Assembly (NCBI RefSeq): GCF_036347135.1
Contig: NZ_CP108938.1
Coordinates: 9,610,001 to 9,674,000 of the forward strand
Length of the DNA: 64,000 nucleotides
Direction of reading: 5' to 3'
Source of the DNA: Streptomyces sp. NBC_00775
Lineage (GTDB): Bacteria > Actinomycetota > Actinomycetes > Streptomycetales > Streptomycetaceae
Part shown: positions 26,690 through 35,068 of the stretch, piece after piece
Numbering within the stretch: the first letter of the stretch is position 1
Layout: each line of letters begins with the position of its first letter
Position numbers and translations under genes: made by a program
Notes under the pieces: model-generated
Told to the model about the DNA's origin: nothing
What the model saw: the letters and a program-made list of their open reading frames with translations, nothing else
Databases searched by the model: none

Positions 26690-27547
26690 TCAGTTGTTCC
26701 AGCTCTCGTCGTACGGGTCGTGCGGCGTCGGCACCGGCCTGGCCTGGCTCACCTTGAGGAACGGGATGATGCCGCCGTTGACGGGATCCTTGGTCCGCTT
26801 GCTGGTGTAGGTGCCGGTGACTTCGAGCCAGGTGTCGGGCTGGAGGACGGGCGGAATCCGTCCGGACAGGCCGATCTTGACGGGCTGGGCGTCGGCGGCG
26901 CAGCAGTTCAGGGCCATGCGGACCAGGTAGGGCGTACCGCTGCGGTCGAGGGCCACGAAGCCGGTGATCCTGATCCGCCGGTCGCCGAGGGAGCGCCCGT
27001 GGTCATAGGCCGCGCGGCCGGCGTAGTCGACCAGGCCGAGCGGCAGCGGATCGCCGGCGGGGAGAGCGGGGTAGCCGAACGGTGCTTGCAGGGCCGTGCC
27101 GGTGCGCATGGCGCTGTAGGAGCCCAGGGCGGGCGGGGCGACCAGGATCAGGGCGAGCAGCGGGAGGACGAGAAGCCAGGAGATACGCGGTTCACGGTGT
27201 CCGTGCCCGTGCTCATCGCCATGGCTGTCCCCCAGGTCGTCCCCGTGGCCGTCGTCCTCTCCGCTCCCGCCTCTCTCCCCGTGTACGTCGTCGCGCTCGG
27301 CCTCGGGCCGGCCGTCCTCCGGCGCCGAACGCGCCCCGCGCGGCCAGCGCATCCCGCGCCCCGAACGTCCCGCCCGCACCTCGTACCAGACCGTGGCCAC
27401 AGCCGCGACGATCAGCACCACGCCCGCTCCGAGCAGCAAGGGCTGCAACCCCGCCTTGACGTACCGCAGATAGAGATCGGTGCTGCCCGCGTGCAGCACC
27501 GCAGCGCCGACCAGGAAGAGCACCGCCGCCTGTGCCTGCCGGTTCAC
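26690..27547 (-). CDS. TIGR03943 family membrane protein (partner of YraQ-type permease)
   Basis: This 285-residue protein has two N-terminal membrane helices, a His/Asp/Glu-rich linker (for example HGDEHGHGHRE) and a third helix. Its extracytoplasmic domain contains ALNCCAADAQPVKIGLSG and PDTWLEVTGTY. This CC-containing domain is the hallmark of TIGR03943/DUF1980. The gene starts at GTG 27547 overlapping the permease stop (GTGA). Family members pair with DUF318 permeases and are often metal-regulated in actinobacteria. Metal transport is inferred from the His-rich linker and cysteines, not proven. Confidence 0.85.
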   Translation of the reverse strand: MNRQAQAAVLFLVGAAVLHAGSTDLYLRYVKAGLQPLLLGAGVVLIVAAVATVWYEVRAGRSGRGMRWPRGARSAPEDGRPEAERDDVHGERGGSGEDDGHGDDLGDSHGDEHGHGHREPRISWLLVLPLLALILVAPPALGSYSAMRTGTALQAPFGYPALPAGDPLPLGLVDYAGRAAYDHGRSLGDRRIRITGFVALDRSGTPYLVRMALNCCAADAQPVKIGLSGRIPPVLQPDTWLEVTGTYTSKRTKDPVNGGIIPFLKVSQARPVPTPHDPYDESWNN

Positions 27548-28563
27548 AGCAGCACCGTCCCGACCAGGACCGACATGAGGATCGCCAGGGCGAAGGTGGT
27601 GGGGGCGAACCGCAGGGCGAATCCGCGGCCGAACGTGCCGACCTGCATGGCGAACAGCTTCAGGTCGATCATCGGTCCGACGACGAGGAACGCCAGCCGT
27701 GCGGTGAGCGAGAACTGGGAGAGTGACGCGACCACGAACGCGTCCGCCTCCGAGCAGATCGACAGCAGCACGGCGAGGACCGCCAGGGCGAGGACCGACA
27801 CCACGGGGTTGCCGGCCGCGGCGTGCAGCCAGCTCGCCGGCACGACGGCCTTGAGTGTGGCCGCGGCCATCGCGCCGACGACGAGGAACCCGCCGGCGTG
27901 CATCACGTCGTGCCGTACGGACCCCCAGAACGCCGCCCCCTTTCCGAGGCCCTCGTGCGCCGGGCGGGCCGGTGGGCGCAGCCAGTCGGTGCGGCCGAGG
28001 CGTTGCCACAGCCACCCCATCGCGCACGCCACGAGCAGACTCGCCACGAACCGGGCGAGGACCATCTCCGGATCGCGCGGAAACGCCACAGCGGTGGCGG
28101 TCAGCACGATCGGGTTGATCGCCGGGGCGGACAGCAGGAACGCCAGCGCCGCCGCGGGCGTGACGCCCCGGCGTACCAGCGCCCCGGCCACCGGCACGGA
28201 GGCGCACTCGCAGCCGGGCAGGATCGCACCGGCCATTCCGGCGACCGGCACCGCGAGGGCGGGCCGGCTGGGCAGCGCGCGGGCGAAGAACGACGGCGGG
28301 ACGAACACCGCGATGACCGCCGACAGCAGCACACCGAGGACGAGGAAGGGCAGGGCCTGGATCACCACCGCGACGAACACGGTCATCCAGCTCTGCATCA
28401 CCGGCGCCGACAGCGCCCGGCGCACCGTCCCCTGCAACGCGACCAGCAGGAGCAGCAGCATGGTCAGGACGAGCGGGGAGTTGAACTGCCAGCCCCGCCA
28501 GCCCTGCCGGTCGGCCGCGTCGCGATGGTCGACCGGGGGCGGGGCTGCCTTGGTGATGGTCAC
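27544..28563 (-). CDS. DUF318 / YraQ-type permease
   Basis: This 339-residue permease has about eight to ten membrane segments. The characteristic motif GAILPGCECASVPVAGALVR contains the conserved CxC. A second copy of the half-repeat includes LSICSEADAFVVASL. GTG 28563 has GGAGGT 8 nt upstream and begins VTITKAAPPP; longer in-frame starts lack a ribosome binding site. It is translationally coupled to the TIGR03943 gene. Substrate is unknown; related proteins have been linked to metal or arsenic handling. Confidence 0.85.
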   Translation of the reverse strand: MTITKAAPPPVDHRDAADRQGWRGWQFNSPLVLTMLLLLLVALQGTVRRALSAPVMQSWMTVFVAVVIQALPFLVLGVLLSAVIAVFVPPSFFARALPSRPALAVPVAGMAGAILPGCECASVPVAGALVRRGVTPAAALAFLLSAPAINPIVLTATAVAFPRDPEMVLARFVASLLVACAMGWLWQRLGRTDWLRPPARPAHEGLGKGAAFWGSVRHDVMHAGGFLVVGAMAAATLKAVVPASWLHAAAGNPVVSVLALAVLAVLLSICSEADAFVVASLSQFSLTARLAFLVVGPMIDLKLFAMQVGTFGRGFALRFAPTTFALAILMSVLVGTVLL

Positions 28564-28658
28564 GGGTGAGGTACCTCCGGTAGGGAAGGGCTCGGTGGCT
28601 GGTGCCCCTCGACCTTGAGTACGCCGGTTCGGGCACAGCTTCTCACCGCGAGTCCCGG

Positions 28659-28716
28659 TGAATCGGCGGGCCCCGCGCATCGGCACATCCCACCTCCGCG
28701 GGCCGATGCCGGTTCA
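28659..28716. other. Large GC-rich hairpin in the divergent leader
   Basis: GCATCGGC (28677-28684) pairs with GCCGATGC (28702-28709). TGAATCGGC (28659-28667) can pair with GCCGGTTCA (28708-28716) allowing one G-U. A third alternative pairs GGGCCCCGCG with CGCGGGCC. These mutually exclusive stems lie about 100 bp before the permease start and about 70 bp before the NCS1 gene. Confidence 0.6.
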
Positions 28717-28745
28717 CTCATGTCTCTTGACGGCCCCAGGCGGCC

Positions 28746-28783
28746 GACCTACCCTCCACTGAACACGTCTAGACAGGTAGGTC
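28746..28783 (+). promoter_or_regulatory. GntR-type operator inside a hairpin that covers the NCS1 ribosome binding site
   Basis: The palindrome GTCTAGAC (28767-28774) has the core found in operators of HutC-subfamily GntR regulators such as DasR. A GntR/HutC gene is third in the operon. Flanking it, GACCTACC (28746-28753) is the exact reverse complement of GGTAGGTC (28776-28783), which includes the ribosome binding site AGGTAGG before ATG 28788. The same segment could work as a DNA operator and as an RNA stem that hides the start site. Confidence 0.7.
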
Positions 28784-28787
28784 GACG

Positions 28788-30293
28788 ATGGCAGACTCGC
28801 TGGAATCCCTCGACAACAGATCCGCCGGCCGGCAGCTCCAGGTGGAGACGCACGGGCTCGACGTGATCGGCGACGCCGAGCGCAAGGGCACCCCGCGGAC
28901 GCTGTTCTGGCCCTGGTTCGGGGCCAACGTCTCGATCCTGGGCCTCAGTTACGGCGCCTTCGCGCTCGGCTTCGGTATCTCCTTCTGGCAGGCGCTGGCC
29001 GCCGGAGTCATCGGGATCGTCTTCTCCTTCCTCCTCTGCGGCTTCATCGCGGTGGCGGGCAAGCGGGGCTCCGCGCCGACGATGGTGCTCAGCAGGGCGG
29101 CGTACGGCGTGCGGGGGAACCGGCTACCCTCGGTGATCTCGTGGATACTGACCGTCGGCTGGGAAACCGTGCTCACGGCGCTCGCCACGATGGCCACCGC
29201 GACCGTCTTCGGGCGGCTCGGCTGGGGCGGCGGCACCGAGACCAAGGTGGTCGCCCTGATCCTGGTGGGCGCGCTGATCGTGGTCGGCGGAGTGATGGGC
29301 TTCGACCTGATCATGCGGCTGCAGACGGTCATCACGGTCGTCACCGGCGTACTCACCGTCGTCTACGTCGCGCTGGTCGCCGACCACATCCACTGGCACA
29401 CCGTCAGCTCCGTACCCGCGGGCTCCGCGCAGGAGTTCATCGGCGCCCTGGTCTTCATGATGACCGGCTTCGGACTCGGCTGGGTCAACGCCGCCGCCGA
29501 CTACTCGCGCTATCTGCCGCGCTCCTCCTCCAGCCGGGGCGTGATCGGCTGGACCACCTTCGGCGCCTCGGTGGCACCGCTGCTCCTGCTGGTCTTCGGA
29601 CTGCTTCTCGCCGGCTCCTCCGAAGACCTCAGCAAGGCCATCGCCATCGACCCGATCGGCGCGCTGACCACGATCCTGCCGACCTGGTTCCTGGTCCCCT
29701 TCGCCGTGGTCGCCGTGCTCGGCCTGGTGGGCGGCGCGGTCCTGGACATCTACTCCTCCGGCCTGGCCCTGCTGTCCGCCGGCCTGCGCGTGCCGCGCTA
29801 TCTGGCGGCGCTCGTCGACGGCGTCCTGATGATCGCGGGCTCGGTCTACATCGTCTTCTTCACCGACAACTTCCTCGGCCAGTTCATCGGCTTCCTCACC
29901 ACACTGGGCGTCCCCGTCGCCGCCTGGTGCGGGATCATGCTGGCCGACCTGGCGATGCGCCGCCGCGACTACGACGAGGGGGATCTGTTCCGTCCGGGCG
30001 GCCGCTACGGCGATGTCCCGCTCCAGCCGCTGCTGCTCACCCTCGCCGCCACCGCGCTCGGCTGGGGCCTGGTCACCAACTCCGCCGCGAGCTGGCTGGA
30101 GTGGCAGGGCTATCTGCTCGACCCGTTCGGACTCGGCGGCAAGACCGGCGCCTGGGCCTACGCCAACCTCGGCGTCCTGCTCGCGCTCGCCCTCGGCTTC
30201 CTCGGCACCCTGGCCCTCGGCCGAGGCCGGGTGCGCGCCCAGGAGCGACAGGACCCGAGCCCGGCGGCGAGCGAGCAGGTGGTCGGCGCGTGA
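28788..30293 (+). CDS. NCS1-family purine/cytosine-type permease
   Basis: This 501-residue protein has twelve predicted helices and belongs to the nucleobase:cation symporter-1 family. Typical residues are WPWFGANVSILGLSYGAFAL in helix 1, a substrate-site region FGLGWVNAAADYSRYLPR and VGGAVLDIYSSGLALLSAGL in later helices. Family members import nucleobases, nucleosides, hydantoins or related compounds by Na+/H+ symport. It starts the operon with an isochorismatase, GntR, ADP-ribosylglycohydrolase and PfkB kinase, which points to a nucleoside-like substrate. The stop overlaps the next start (GTGA). Confidence 0.92.
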   Translation: MADSLESLDNRSAGRQLQVETHGLDVIGDAERKGTPRTLFWPWFGANVSILGLSYGAFALGFGISFWQALAAGVIGIVFSFLLCGFIAVAGKRGSAPTMVLSRAAYGVRGNRLPSVISWILTVGWETVLTALATMATATVFGRLGWGGGTETKVVALILVGALIVVGGVMGFDLIMRLQTVITVVTGVLTVVYVALVADHIHWHTVSSVPAGSAQEFIGALVFMMTGFGLGWVNAAADYSRYLPRSSSSRGVIGWTTFGASVAPLLLLVFGLLLAGSSEDLSKAIAIDPIGALTTILPTWFLVPFAVVAVLGLVGGAVLDIYSSGLALLSAGLRVPRYLAALVDGVLMIAGSVYIVFFTDNFLGQFIGFLTTLGVPVAAWCGIMLADLAMRRRDYDEGDLFRPGGRYGDVPLQPLLLTLAATALGWGLVTNSAASWLEWQGYLLDPFGLGGKTGAWAYANLGVLLALALGFLGTLALGRGRVRAQERQDPSPAASEQVVGA

Positions 30294-30883
30294 GCACGGA
30301 GAACACACCGGCTGAGCGCGGGGCCCCGGGGACACCGCACGGCCTGCTCGCCGTCATCGACATGCAGCGCGTCTTCGCGGAGCCCGACAGCCCGTGGGCG
30401 ACCCCGCGGTTCGAGGACGCGGCCGACGGCGTACGGCGACTGCTGCCGGCCTTCGGTGACCGCGTCACCTTCACCCGCTTCCTCGCGCCTGAAAAGCCCT
30501 TCGGGGCCTGGCGCGCGTACTACGACCAGTGGCCCTTCGCGCTCCAGCCGCCGGAGGCCCGGCTGTGGGAGCTGACGGACGAATTCGCCGCACGTGCCCA
30601 GCACTTGGTGGACGCCACGACCTTCGGCAAGTGGACCCCCGAACTGGCCGAACGCGTAGGCGCCGACGGACGGCTGGTCCTGGCCGGAGTCAGCACGGAC
30701 TGCTGTGTGCTGTCCACCGCGCTCGCGGCCGCCGACGCCGGAGTCGAGGTGCTGGTGGTGGCCGACGCCTGCGCGGGCGTCGACGACGACTCGCACGCCA
30801 AGGCCCTCCAGGTGATGGACCTGTACCGGCCACTGATCCGCGTCGTCACCGTGGACGAGGTGCTCGCCGGGGGCGCGCAATGA
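30290..30883 (+). CDS. Isochorismatase-like cysteine hydrolase
   Basis: This 197-residue hydrolase has the Asp-Lys-Cys triad of the family: LAVIDMQRVF, then FGKWTPEL, then Cys in GVSTDCCVLSTALAAADAG. Nicotinamidases, carbamoylases and biuret hydrolases share this fold and cleave C-N bonds. GTG 30290 overlaps the permease stop, and its own stop overlaps the GntR start. In this operon it may deaminate or hydrolyse the base released from an imported nucleoside; that is inference. Confidence 0.88.
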   Translation: MSTENTPAERGAPGTPHGLLAVIDMQRVFAEPDSPWATPRFEDAADGVRRLLPAFGDRVTFTRFLAPEKPFGAWRAYYDQWPFALQPPEARLWELTDEFAARAQHLVDATTFGKWTPELAERVGADGRLVLAGVSTDCCVLSTALAAADAGVEVLVVADACAGVDDDSHAKALQVMDLYRPLIRVVTVDEVLAGGAQ

Positions 30884-31587
30884 CCGCGGTCCGGCTCAAG
30901 CACCAGCAGATCACCGAGGCGCTCGCCAAGGAGATCCGCAGCGGACACCGCCCGGCGGGGGAGCAGTTGCCGGGCGAGCACGCCCTCGCCCAGCGTTTCG
31001 GCGTCAGCCGCACCACCGTGCGGGCCGCGCTCGCCGAGCTGAACGAAGCGGGGCTGATCGCCACCCGCACGGGCAAGGGCTCGTACGTCCTCTTCGACGG
31101 CCGCCCGCTGGACGACCGGCTCGGCTGGGCGCACGCCCTGGCCGACCAGGGCATCGACACGCGCGTGCGGACCCTCGCCGTCGAGGAGGTCCACGACGAG
31201 GAGCTGGCCGGTCGACTCGGCCTGGACACACCCACGTTCATCCGGGTGGAGCGCACCCGGGAGCTGGTCGCGGACGGCTCCGTGATCTCGTACGAGCGCA
31301 GCTCTCTGCCGCCCGTTCCAGGTGTCCGCGAACTGCCGAAGCAAGGCCTCGGCGACCTCTCGCTCACCGAGGTGATGCTGCGCGCCGGGCTGCGGCCCGA
31401 CCACGGCGAGCAGCGTCTGGCCGGGCGGCGGATCGACGTCCGGGAGGCGGAGGTGCTGCGCCGCGCGTCGGGGGACTGGTTCCTCGACACGCGGCGCACG
31501 AGCCGCGCGGCCGACGGCTCGTTCGTCGAACATGTCGTGAGCCTGCTCGACCCCGACCACTTCCAGCTGTCCCTCGCATTCGGCTGA
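30880..31587 (+). CDS. GntR/HutC-family transcriptional regulator
   Basis: This 235-residue regulator has an N-terminal winged helix (about 5-75: GEQLPGEHALAQRFGVSRTT, AGLIATRTGKGSYV). A C-terminal UTRA effector domain (about 85-230) follows, with FIRVERTRELVADGSVISYE. ATG 30880 overlaps the isochorismatase stop (ATGA), so it is co-expressed with the genes it probably controls. The GTCTAGAC palindrome before the operon is its likely operator. The ligand is likely a sugar phosphate or nucleoside derivative, by family precedent. E. coli YegW is a similar regulator beside yegTUV. Confidence 0.9.
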   Translation: MTAVRLKHQQITEALAKEIRSGHRPAGEQLPGEHALAQRFGVSRTTVRAALAELNEAGLIATRTGKGSYVLFDGRPLDDRLGWAHALADQGIDTRVRTLAVEEVHDEELAGRLGLDTPTFIRVERTRELVADGSVISYERSSLPPVPGVRELPKQGLGDLSLTEVMLRAGLRPDHGEQRLAGRRIDVREAEVLRRASGDWFLDTRRTSRAADGSFVEHVVSLLDPDHFQLSLAFG

Positions 31588-31638
31588 CGCCCGGTACCCG
31601 CCCCCGAAGTTCCGCTGACCCCACCACGGAAAGCACCC

Positions 31639-32655
31639 ATGAGCACCATCAGCCCCACCCTCCACAGCCGCGCCACCGGAGCCCTCTACGGGCTCGCGCT
31701 CGGTGACGCCCTCGGCATGCCGACGCAGATGCTGTCCCGCCCCCGGATCACCGCCCGCTACGGACCGGTCCTGACCGGCTTCCACGCCGCCGCGCCGGAC
31801 CATCCGCTGGCCGCCGGGATGCCTGCCGGAGCCATCACCGACGACACCGAACAGGCCCTGCTATTGGCCCAGTTGCTGCTCGACGGCGAGGGAACCGTCG
31901 ACGCGGCGGAGCTGGCCCGGCGCCTGGTGGCCTGGGAGGACGACATGCGGGCGCGCGGTTCGCTCGACCTGCTCGGCCCGTCCACCAAGCGCGCGGTGGA
32001 GCTGGTCCTCGCGGGGACGCCGGTGGACGAGGTCGGCCGGTACGGCACCACCAACGGCGCGGCGATGCGCATCGCGCCCGTCGGCATCGCCGTGCCCTCC
32101 GGGGACCCGGTCGCCCTGGTGGACCGGGTGGTGGAGGCCAGCAGGCTGACCCACAACACAGGCGTCGCGCTCGCGGGCGCCGCGGCCGTCGCCGCCGCGG
32201 TGAGCGCGGGACTTGACGGTGCGTCCGTGCCGGAGGCGGTGGAGGCGGCGGTCGGCGCGGCCCGCCTGGGGGCCGGGCGCGGACACTGGGTGGCGGCAGC
32301 CGACGTGGCCGAGCGGATCGTCTGGGCCACCGGGCTGGTACGAGGGTTGTCGACGTCCGAGGTGTGCGAGCGGGTGTACGCGCTGGTGGGCACCAGCCTG
32401 GCGACCCAGGAGTCCGTACCTGCCGCCTTCGCCGTGCTGACGGCCTGTCAGGACGACCCGTGGCAGGCGGTGTTGCTCGCCGCTTCGGTCGGCGGGGACT
32501 GCGACACCATCGCCGCCGTCGCGGGCGCCATCGGGGGCGCGTGTCACGGGGTCGAGGCCTTCCCCGCCGACGCGCGGGCCACCCTGGACCGCGTCAACAA
32601 GCTCGACCTCGACGCGACGGCCACGGCGCTGCTCGCGCTGCGCGGGCGGCAGTGA
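31639..32655 (+). CDS. ADP-ribosylglycohydrolase family protein
   Basis: This 338-residue all-helical hydrolase has the dinuclear Mg site motifs of the DraG/ARH family: GLALGDALGMPTQ, ITDDTEQALLLAQLL and, near the C-terminus, VGGDCDTIAAVAGAIGGA. Known members cleave N- or O-glycosidic bonds to ribose, in ADP-ribosyl proteins or small ribosides. It starts 51 bp after the GntR stop and is followed 4 bp later by the PfkB kinase. The pairing resembles E. coli yegU-yegV and suggests ribosidic-bond cleavage followed by sugar phosphorylation. Confidence 0.9.
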   Translation: MSTISPTLHSRATGALYGLALGDALGMPTQMLSRPRITARYGPVLTGFHAAAPDHPLAAGMPAGAITDDTEQALLLAQLLLDGEGTVDAAELARRLVAWEDDMRARGSLDLLGPSTKRAVELVLAGTPVDEVGRYGTTNGAAMRIAPVGIAVPSGDPVALVDRVVEASRLTHNTGVALAGAAAVAAAVSAGLDGASVPEAVEAAVGAARLGAGRGHWVAAADVAERIVWATGLVRGLSTSEVCERVYALVGTSLATQESVPAAFAVLTACQDDPWQAVLLAASVGGDCDTIAAVAGAIGGACHGVEAFPADARATLDRVNKLDLDATATALLALRGRQ

Positions 32656-32659
32656 TCGC

Positions 32660-33589
32660 ATGAGACTTCTGCACCTGGGCAACGTGATGATGGACCTGGT
32701 CCTCGCCGTGCCCGCGCTGCCCGAGCGGGGCGGCGACATGCTGGCCACGGACACCCGGAGCGCACCGGGCGGCGGCTTCAACGTCATGGCCGCCGCCGCC
32801 CGCCAGGGCCTGCCGGTGACGTACGCGGGCGCCCACGGGAGCGGCCCCTTCGGCGACCGGGCGCGAGCCGCGCTGCGGGACGAGGGCATCGACGTACTGC
32901 TCGCCCCGCGCACCGAACGCGACACCGGCTTCGTGGTCTGCCTGGTGGACGCCGAGGGCGAGCGCACCTTCGTCACCAGCCCGGGAGCCGAGGCGACACT
33001 GACCCTCGAAGACCTCACCGAACTCCGGCCCACAGCCAGGGACTTGGTGTACCTCTCCGGTTACAGCCTGCTGTACGAGGCCAACCGCGCCGCCCTCACC
33101 GCCTGGGTGCCCCGACTGGACCCGGCCGTCACGGTGATCGTCGACCCGGGGCCGCTGGTGCGCGACATTCCCTCTGACGCACTGGAGTTGCTGACGGCGC
33201 GCGCCGACTGGTGGAGCTGCAACGCCCGCGAGGCCGCGCTGCTCACCGGAATCGACGACCCGTCCGCCGCCGCCCACGCCGTGCGGTCCCGGCTGAAGCT
33301 CGGCTCGGCCCTGGTGCGTACCGGCTCCGACGGATGCTTCCTGCACCACGGCGGCACACTCGACGCGATCCCCGGATTCGCCGTCCGCGCCGTCGACCTC
33401 AACGGCGCGGGCGATGCGCACACGGGCGTCTTCATGGCCGGCCTCGCTCAGGGCCTTGCCCCGGCCGCCGCGGCGCGCCGCGCCAACGCGGCGGCCGCGC
33501 TGGCCGTCACCGAGTCCGGGCCCGCGACCGCGCCGGGAGCGGACGCGCTCGACGCGTTCCTCCGTCGGGCGCGTCCCGCCCCCGGGTAG
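32660..33589 (+). CDS. PfkB-family carbohydrate/nucleoside kinase
   Basis: This 309-residue ribokinase-fold kinase has N-terminal substrate motif APGGGFNVMAAAARQG. The C-terminal anion hole/catalytic base signature is VDLNGAGDAHTGVFMAGLAQ. Asp in NGAGDA is the catalytic base. Neighbours suggest ribose or a nucleoside as substrate, parallel to YegV in E. coli. It ends the operon, with the convergent fucosidase gene 10 bp away. Confidence 0.9.
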   Translation: MRLLHLGNVMMDLVLAVPALPERGGDMLATDTRSAPGGGFNVMAAAARQGLPVTYAGAHGSGPFGDRARAALRDEGIDVLLAPRTERDTGFVVCLVDAEGERTFVTSPGAEATLTLEDLTELRPTARDLVYLSGYSLLYEANRAALTAWVPRLDPAVTVIVDPGPLVRDIPSDALELLTARADWWSCNAREAALLTGIDDPSAAAHAVRSRLKLGSALVRTGSDGCFLHHGGTLDAIPGFAVRAVDLNGAGDAHTGVFMAGLAQGLAPAAAARRANAAAALAVTESGPATAPGADALDAFLRRARPAPG

Positions 33590-33599
33590 CGGGCCGGCC

Positions 33600-34862
33600 T
33601 CAGTCGCGCCCCGTGCCCCGGTAGAGGTCCAGCTCCCTGTCGAGCTCGACGGCGAGCACGGTGGCGTACTCGTCGATGTCGGCCGCGGCGGGGGCATCGA
33701 TCCAGGTCACGCCGGGGACCACGTCCAGGCCGCCCGTGACGTGGTGGCCCAGTTCGGTGCCCGTGCCGAGGACGGTCACCCGCCGGATCGCGTTGCGCAG
33801 TCCACGGATCGACACGGACTCGCGCGGCGCGTCGAAACACATCAGATACAGCGTGCGCCGGTCGGCGGAGAGGGTGCTGGGTCCGTAGTGGTGCCCGGCG
33901 GGCAGTCCGGCGACCGTCCCGTACACGGCCTCGGCATGCTTCGTGACCCAGGCGCCGAGACCCTCCACGCGTTCGACCTGCTCCTCGGGGATCGTCCCGT
34001 CCTCGCGGGGGCCGACGCCGAGGAGCAGATTGCCGCCCATCCCGATCGTCTCCGTGAAGTAACGCACCAGCTGGCGCGCCGACTTGAAGTCGCGGTCCTT
34101 CGGCCGGTAGCTCCACGAGTCGTTGACCGTCAGGCACAACTCCCAGGGCCCGTCCGGCGTCTGGAGCGGAACACCCTGCTCGGGAGTGGCGTAGTCGCCG
34201 TAACTGAGCATGCGGGCGTTGAGGACGGTGTCCGGGTTGCCCGCGAGGATCAGCTCGGCCAGCTCCCGCATCCGCCACTGCTCCTCGGTGCGCTCCCACT
34301 CGCCGTCGAACCAGAGCAGATCGGGCCGGAAGCGGTCGACGAGCTCGCCGACCTGCCCGTCGCGGTACGCCAGATAGCGCTCCCAGGCCGCCGGGTCCTC
34401 CTTGCCGGGCTCGGCGTGCGAGAAGGGGCTCGGCGGCTCGCCCGGCTTGACGTGCCGGATGCTCGGGTAGTCGGGGTGGTTCCAGTCGGAGTGCGAGTAG
34501 TAGAGACCGACCTTGAGTCCCCGCTCGCGGAGCGCGTCGGCGAATCCGCCGACCAGGTCGCGGCCGGCCGGTGTGTGCCGTACGACGTTCAGGTCGCCGT
34601 GAGCGGTGTCCCACAGGGCGACACCATCGTGGTGCTTGGTGGTCAGCACCGCGTACTGGGCGCCGACGCGGGCGAAGAGCTCGGCCCAGGCCTGCGGGTC
34701 GTAGCGCGAAGCGGTGAAGCCTTCGAGCTCTTTCATGTATTCCTCGTGCGAGACCTCGCCCGTATAGAAGGACCAGGACTCGGCCCATCCGTCGACGGCG
34801 TAGATGCCGTAGTGGATGAAGATGCCCAGCTTGGCATCGGTGAACCAGGGTCGCATCGGCAT
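33600..34862 (-). CDS. Alpha-L-fucosidase, GH29, intracellular
   Basis: This 420-residue glycoside hydrolase has GH29 motifs WFTDAKLGIFIHYGIYAV, AVLTTKHHDGVALWDT and LKVGLYYSHSDW. The nucleophile Asp is in DLLWFDGEWER. It lacks a signal peptide, so it acts in the cytoplasm on imported fucosides. Its length matches short bacterial GH29 without carbohydrate-binding modules. Two close ATG starts (34862, 34856) are equally possible. It is divergent from the secreted amylase. The acid/base residue cannot be assigned with certainty by eye. Confidence 0.9.
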   Translation of the reverse strand: MPMRPWFTDAKLGIFIHYGIYAVDGWAESWSFYTGEVSHEEYMKELEGFTASRYDPQAWAELFARVGAQYAVLTTKHHDGVALWDTAHGDLNVVRHTPAGRDLVGGFADALRERGLKVGLYYSHSDWNHPDYPSIRHVKPGEPPSPFSHAEPGKEDPAAWERYLAYRDGQVGELVDRFRPDLLWFDGEWERTEEQWRMRELAELILAGNPDTVLNARMLSYGDYATPEQGVPLQTPDGPWELCLTVNDSWSYRPKDRDFKSARQLVRYFTETIGMGGNLLLGVGPREDGTIPEEQVERVEGLGAWVTKHAEAVYGTVAGLPAGHHYGPSTLSADRRTLYLMCFDAPRESVSIRGLRNAIRRVTVLGTGTELGHHVTGGLDVVPGVTWIDAPAAADIDEYATVLAVELDRELDLYRGTGRD

Positions 34863-34992
34863 GCGCCCAAGCTAGGCGCCCACGCTGGGGCCGCGCGTGG
34901 GCGCCGGTCACCACTACTGGTCTGTTTTCACCCTGAGTTCCGGACGCTGCGCGATCTCTTTACGTGACTGTCATGTCCCTGTAGCTTCCGGC

Positions 34993-35029
34993 TGCAAGGG
35001 CTTTCAGGAACTTACCGGTTCTTCTTGCA
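34993..35029 (+). promoter_or_regulatory. TGCAAG / CTTGCA inverted elements before the amylase
   Basis: TGCAAG (34993-34998) and CTTGCA (35024-35029) are inverted repeats 25 nt apart, upstream of the amylase gene. CTTGCA-type elements are reported upstream of Streptomyces amylase and maltose genes controlled by MalR/Reg1. The match is short, so this is tentative. Confidence 0.4.
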
Positions 35030-35068
35030 ATCCAACTCCCCGCTCCCCGGCCCGCATTGGAGACGCCC

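Noticed and set aside
28564..28720. Cobalamin riboswitch before the YraQ-type permease
   Set aside because: The B12-box and the conserved GCCACTG-like segments are missing. Only generic hairpins are seen.
28746..28783. DasR (dre) site before the NCS1 gene
   Set aside because: Only the GTCTAGAC core fits; the outer bases do not match the dre consensus, so the operon's own GntR is the more likely binder.
34863..35068. Shared sugar operator for the fucosidase and amylase genes
   Set aside because: No palindrome of LacI or GntR type spans the region. Only weak TGCAAG/CTTGCA elements near the amylase were kept.
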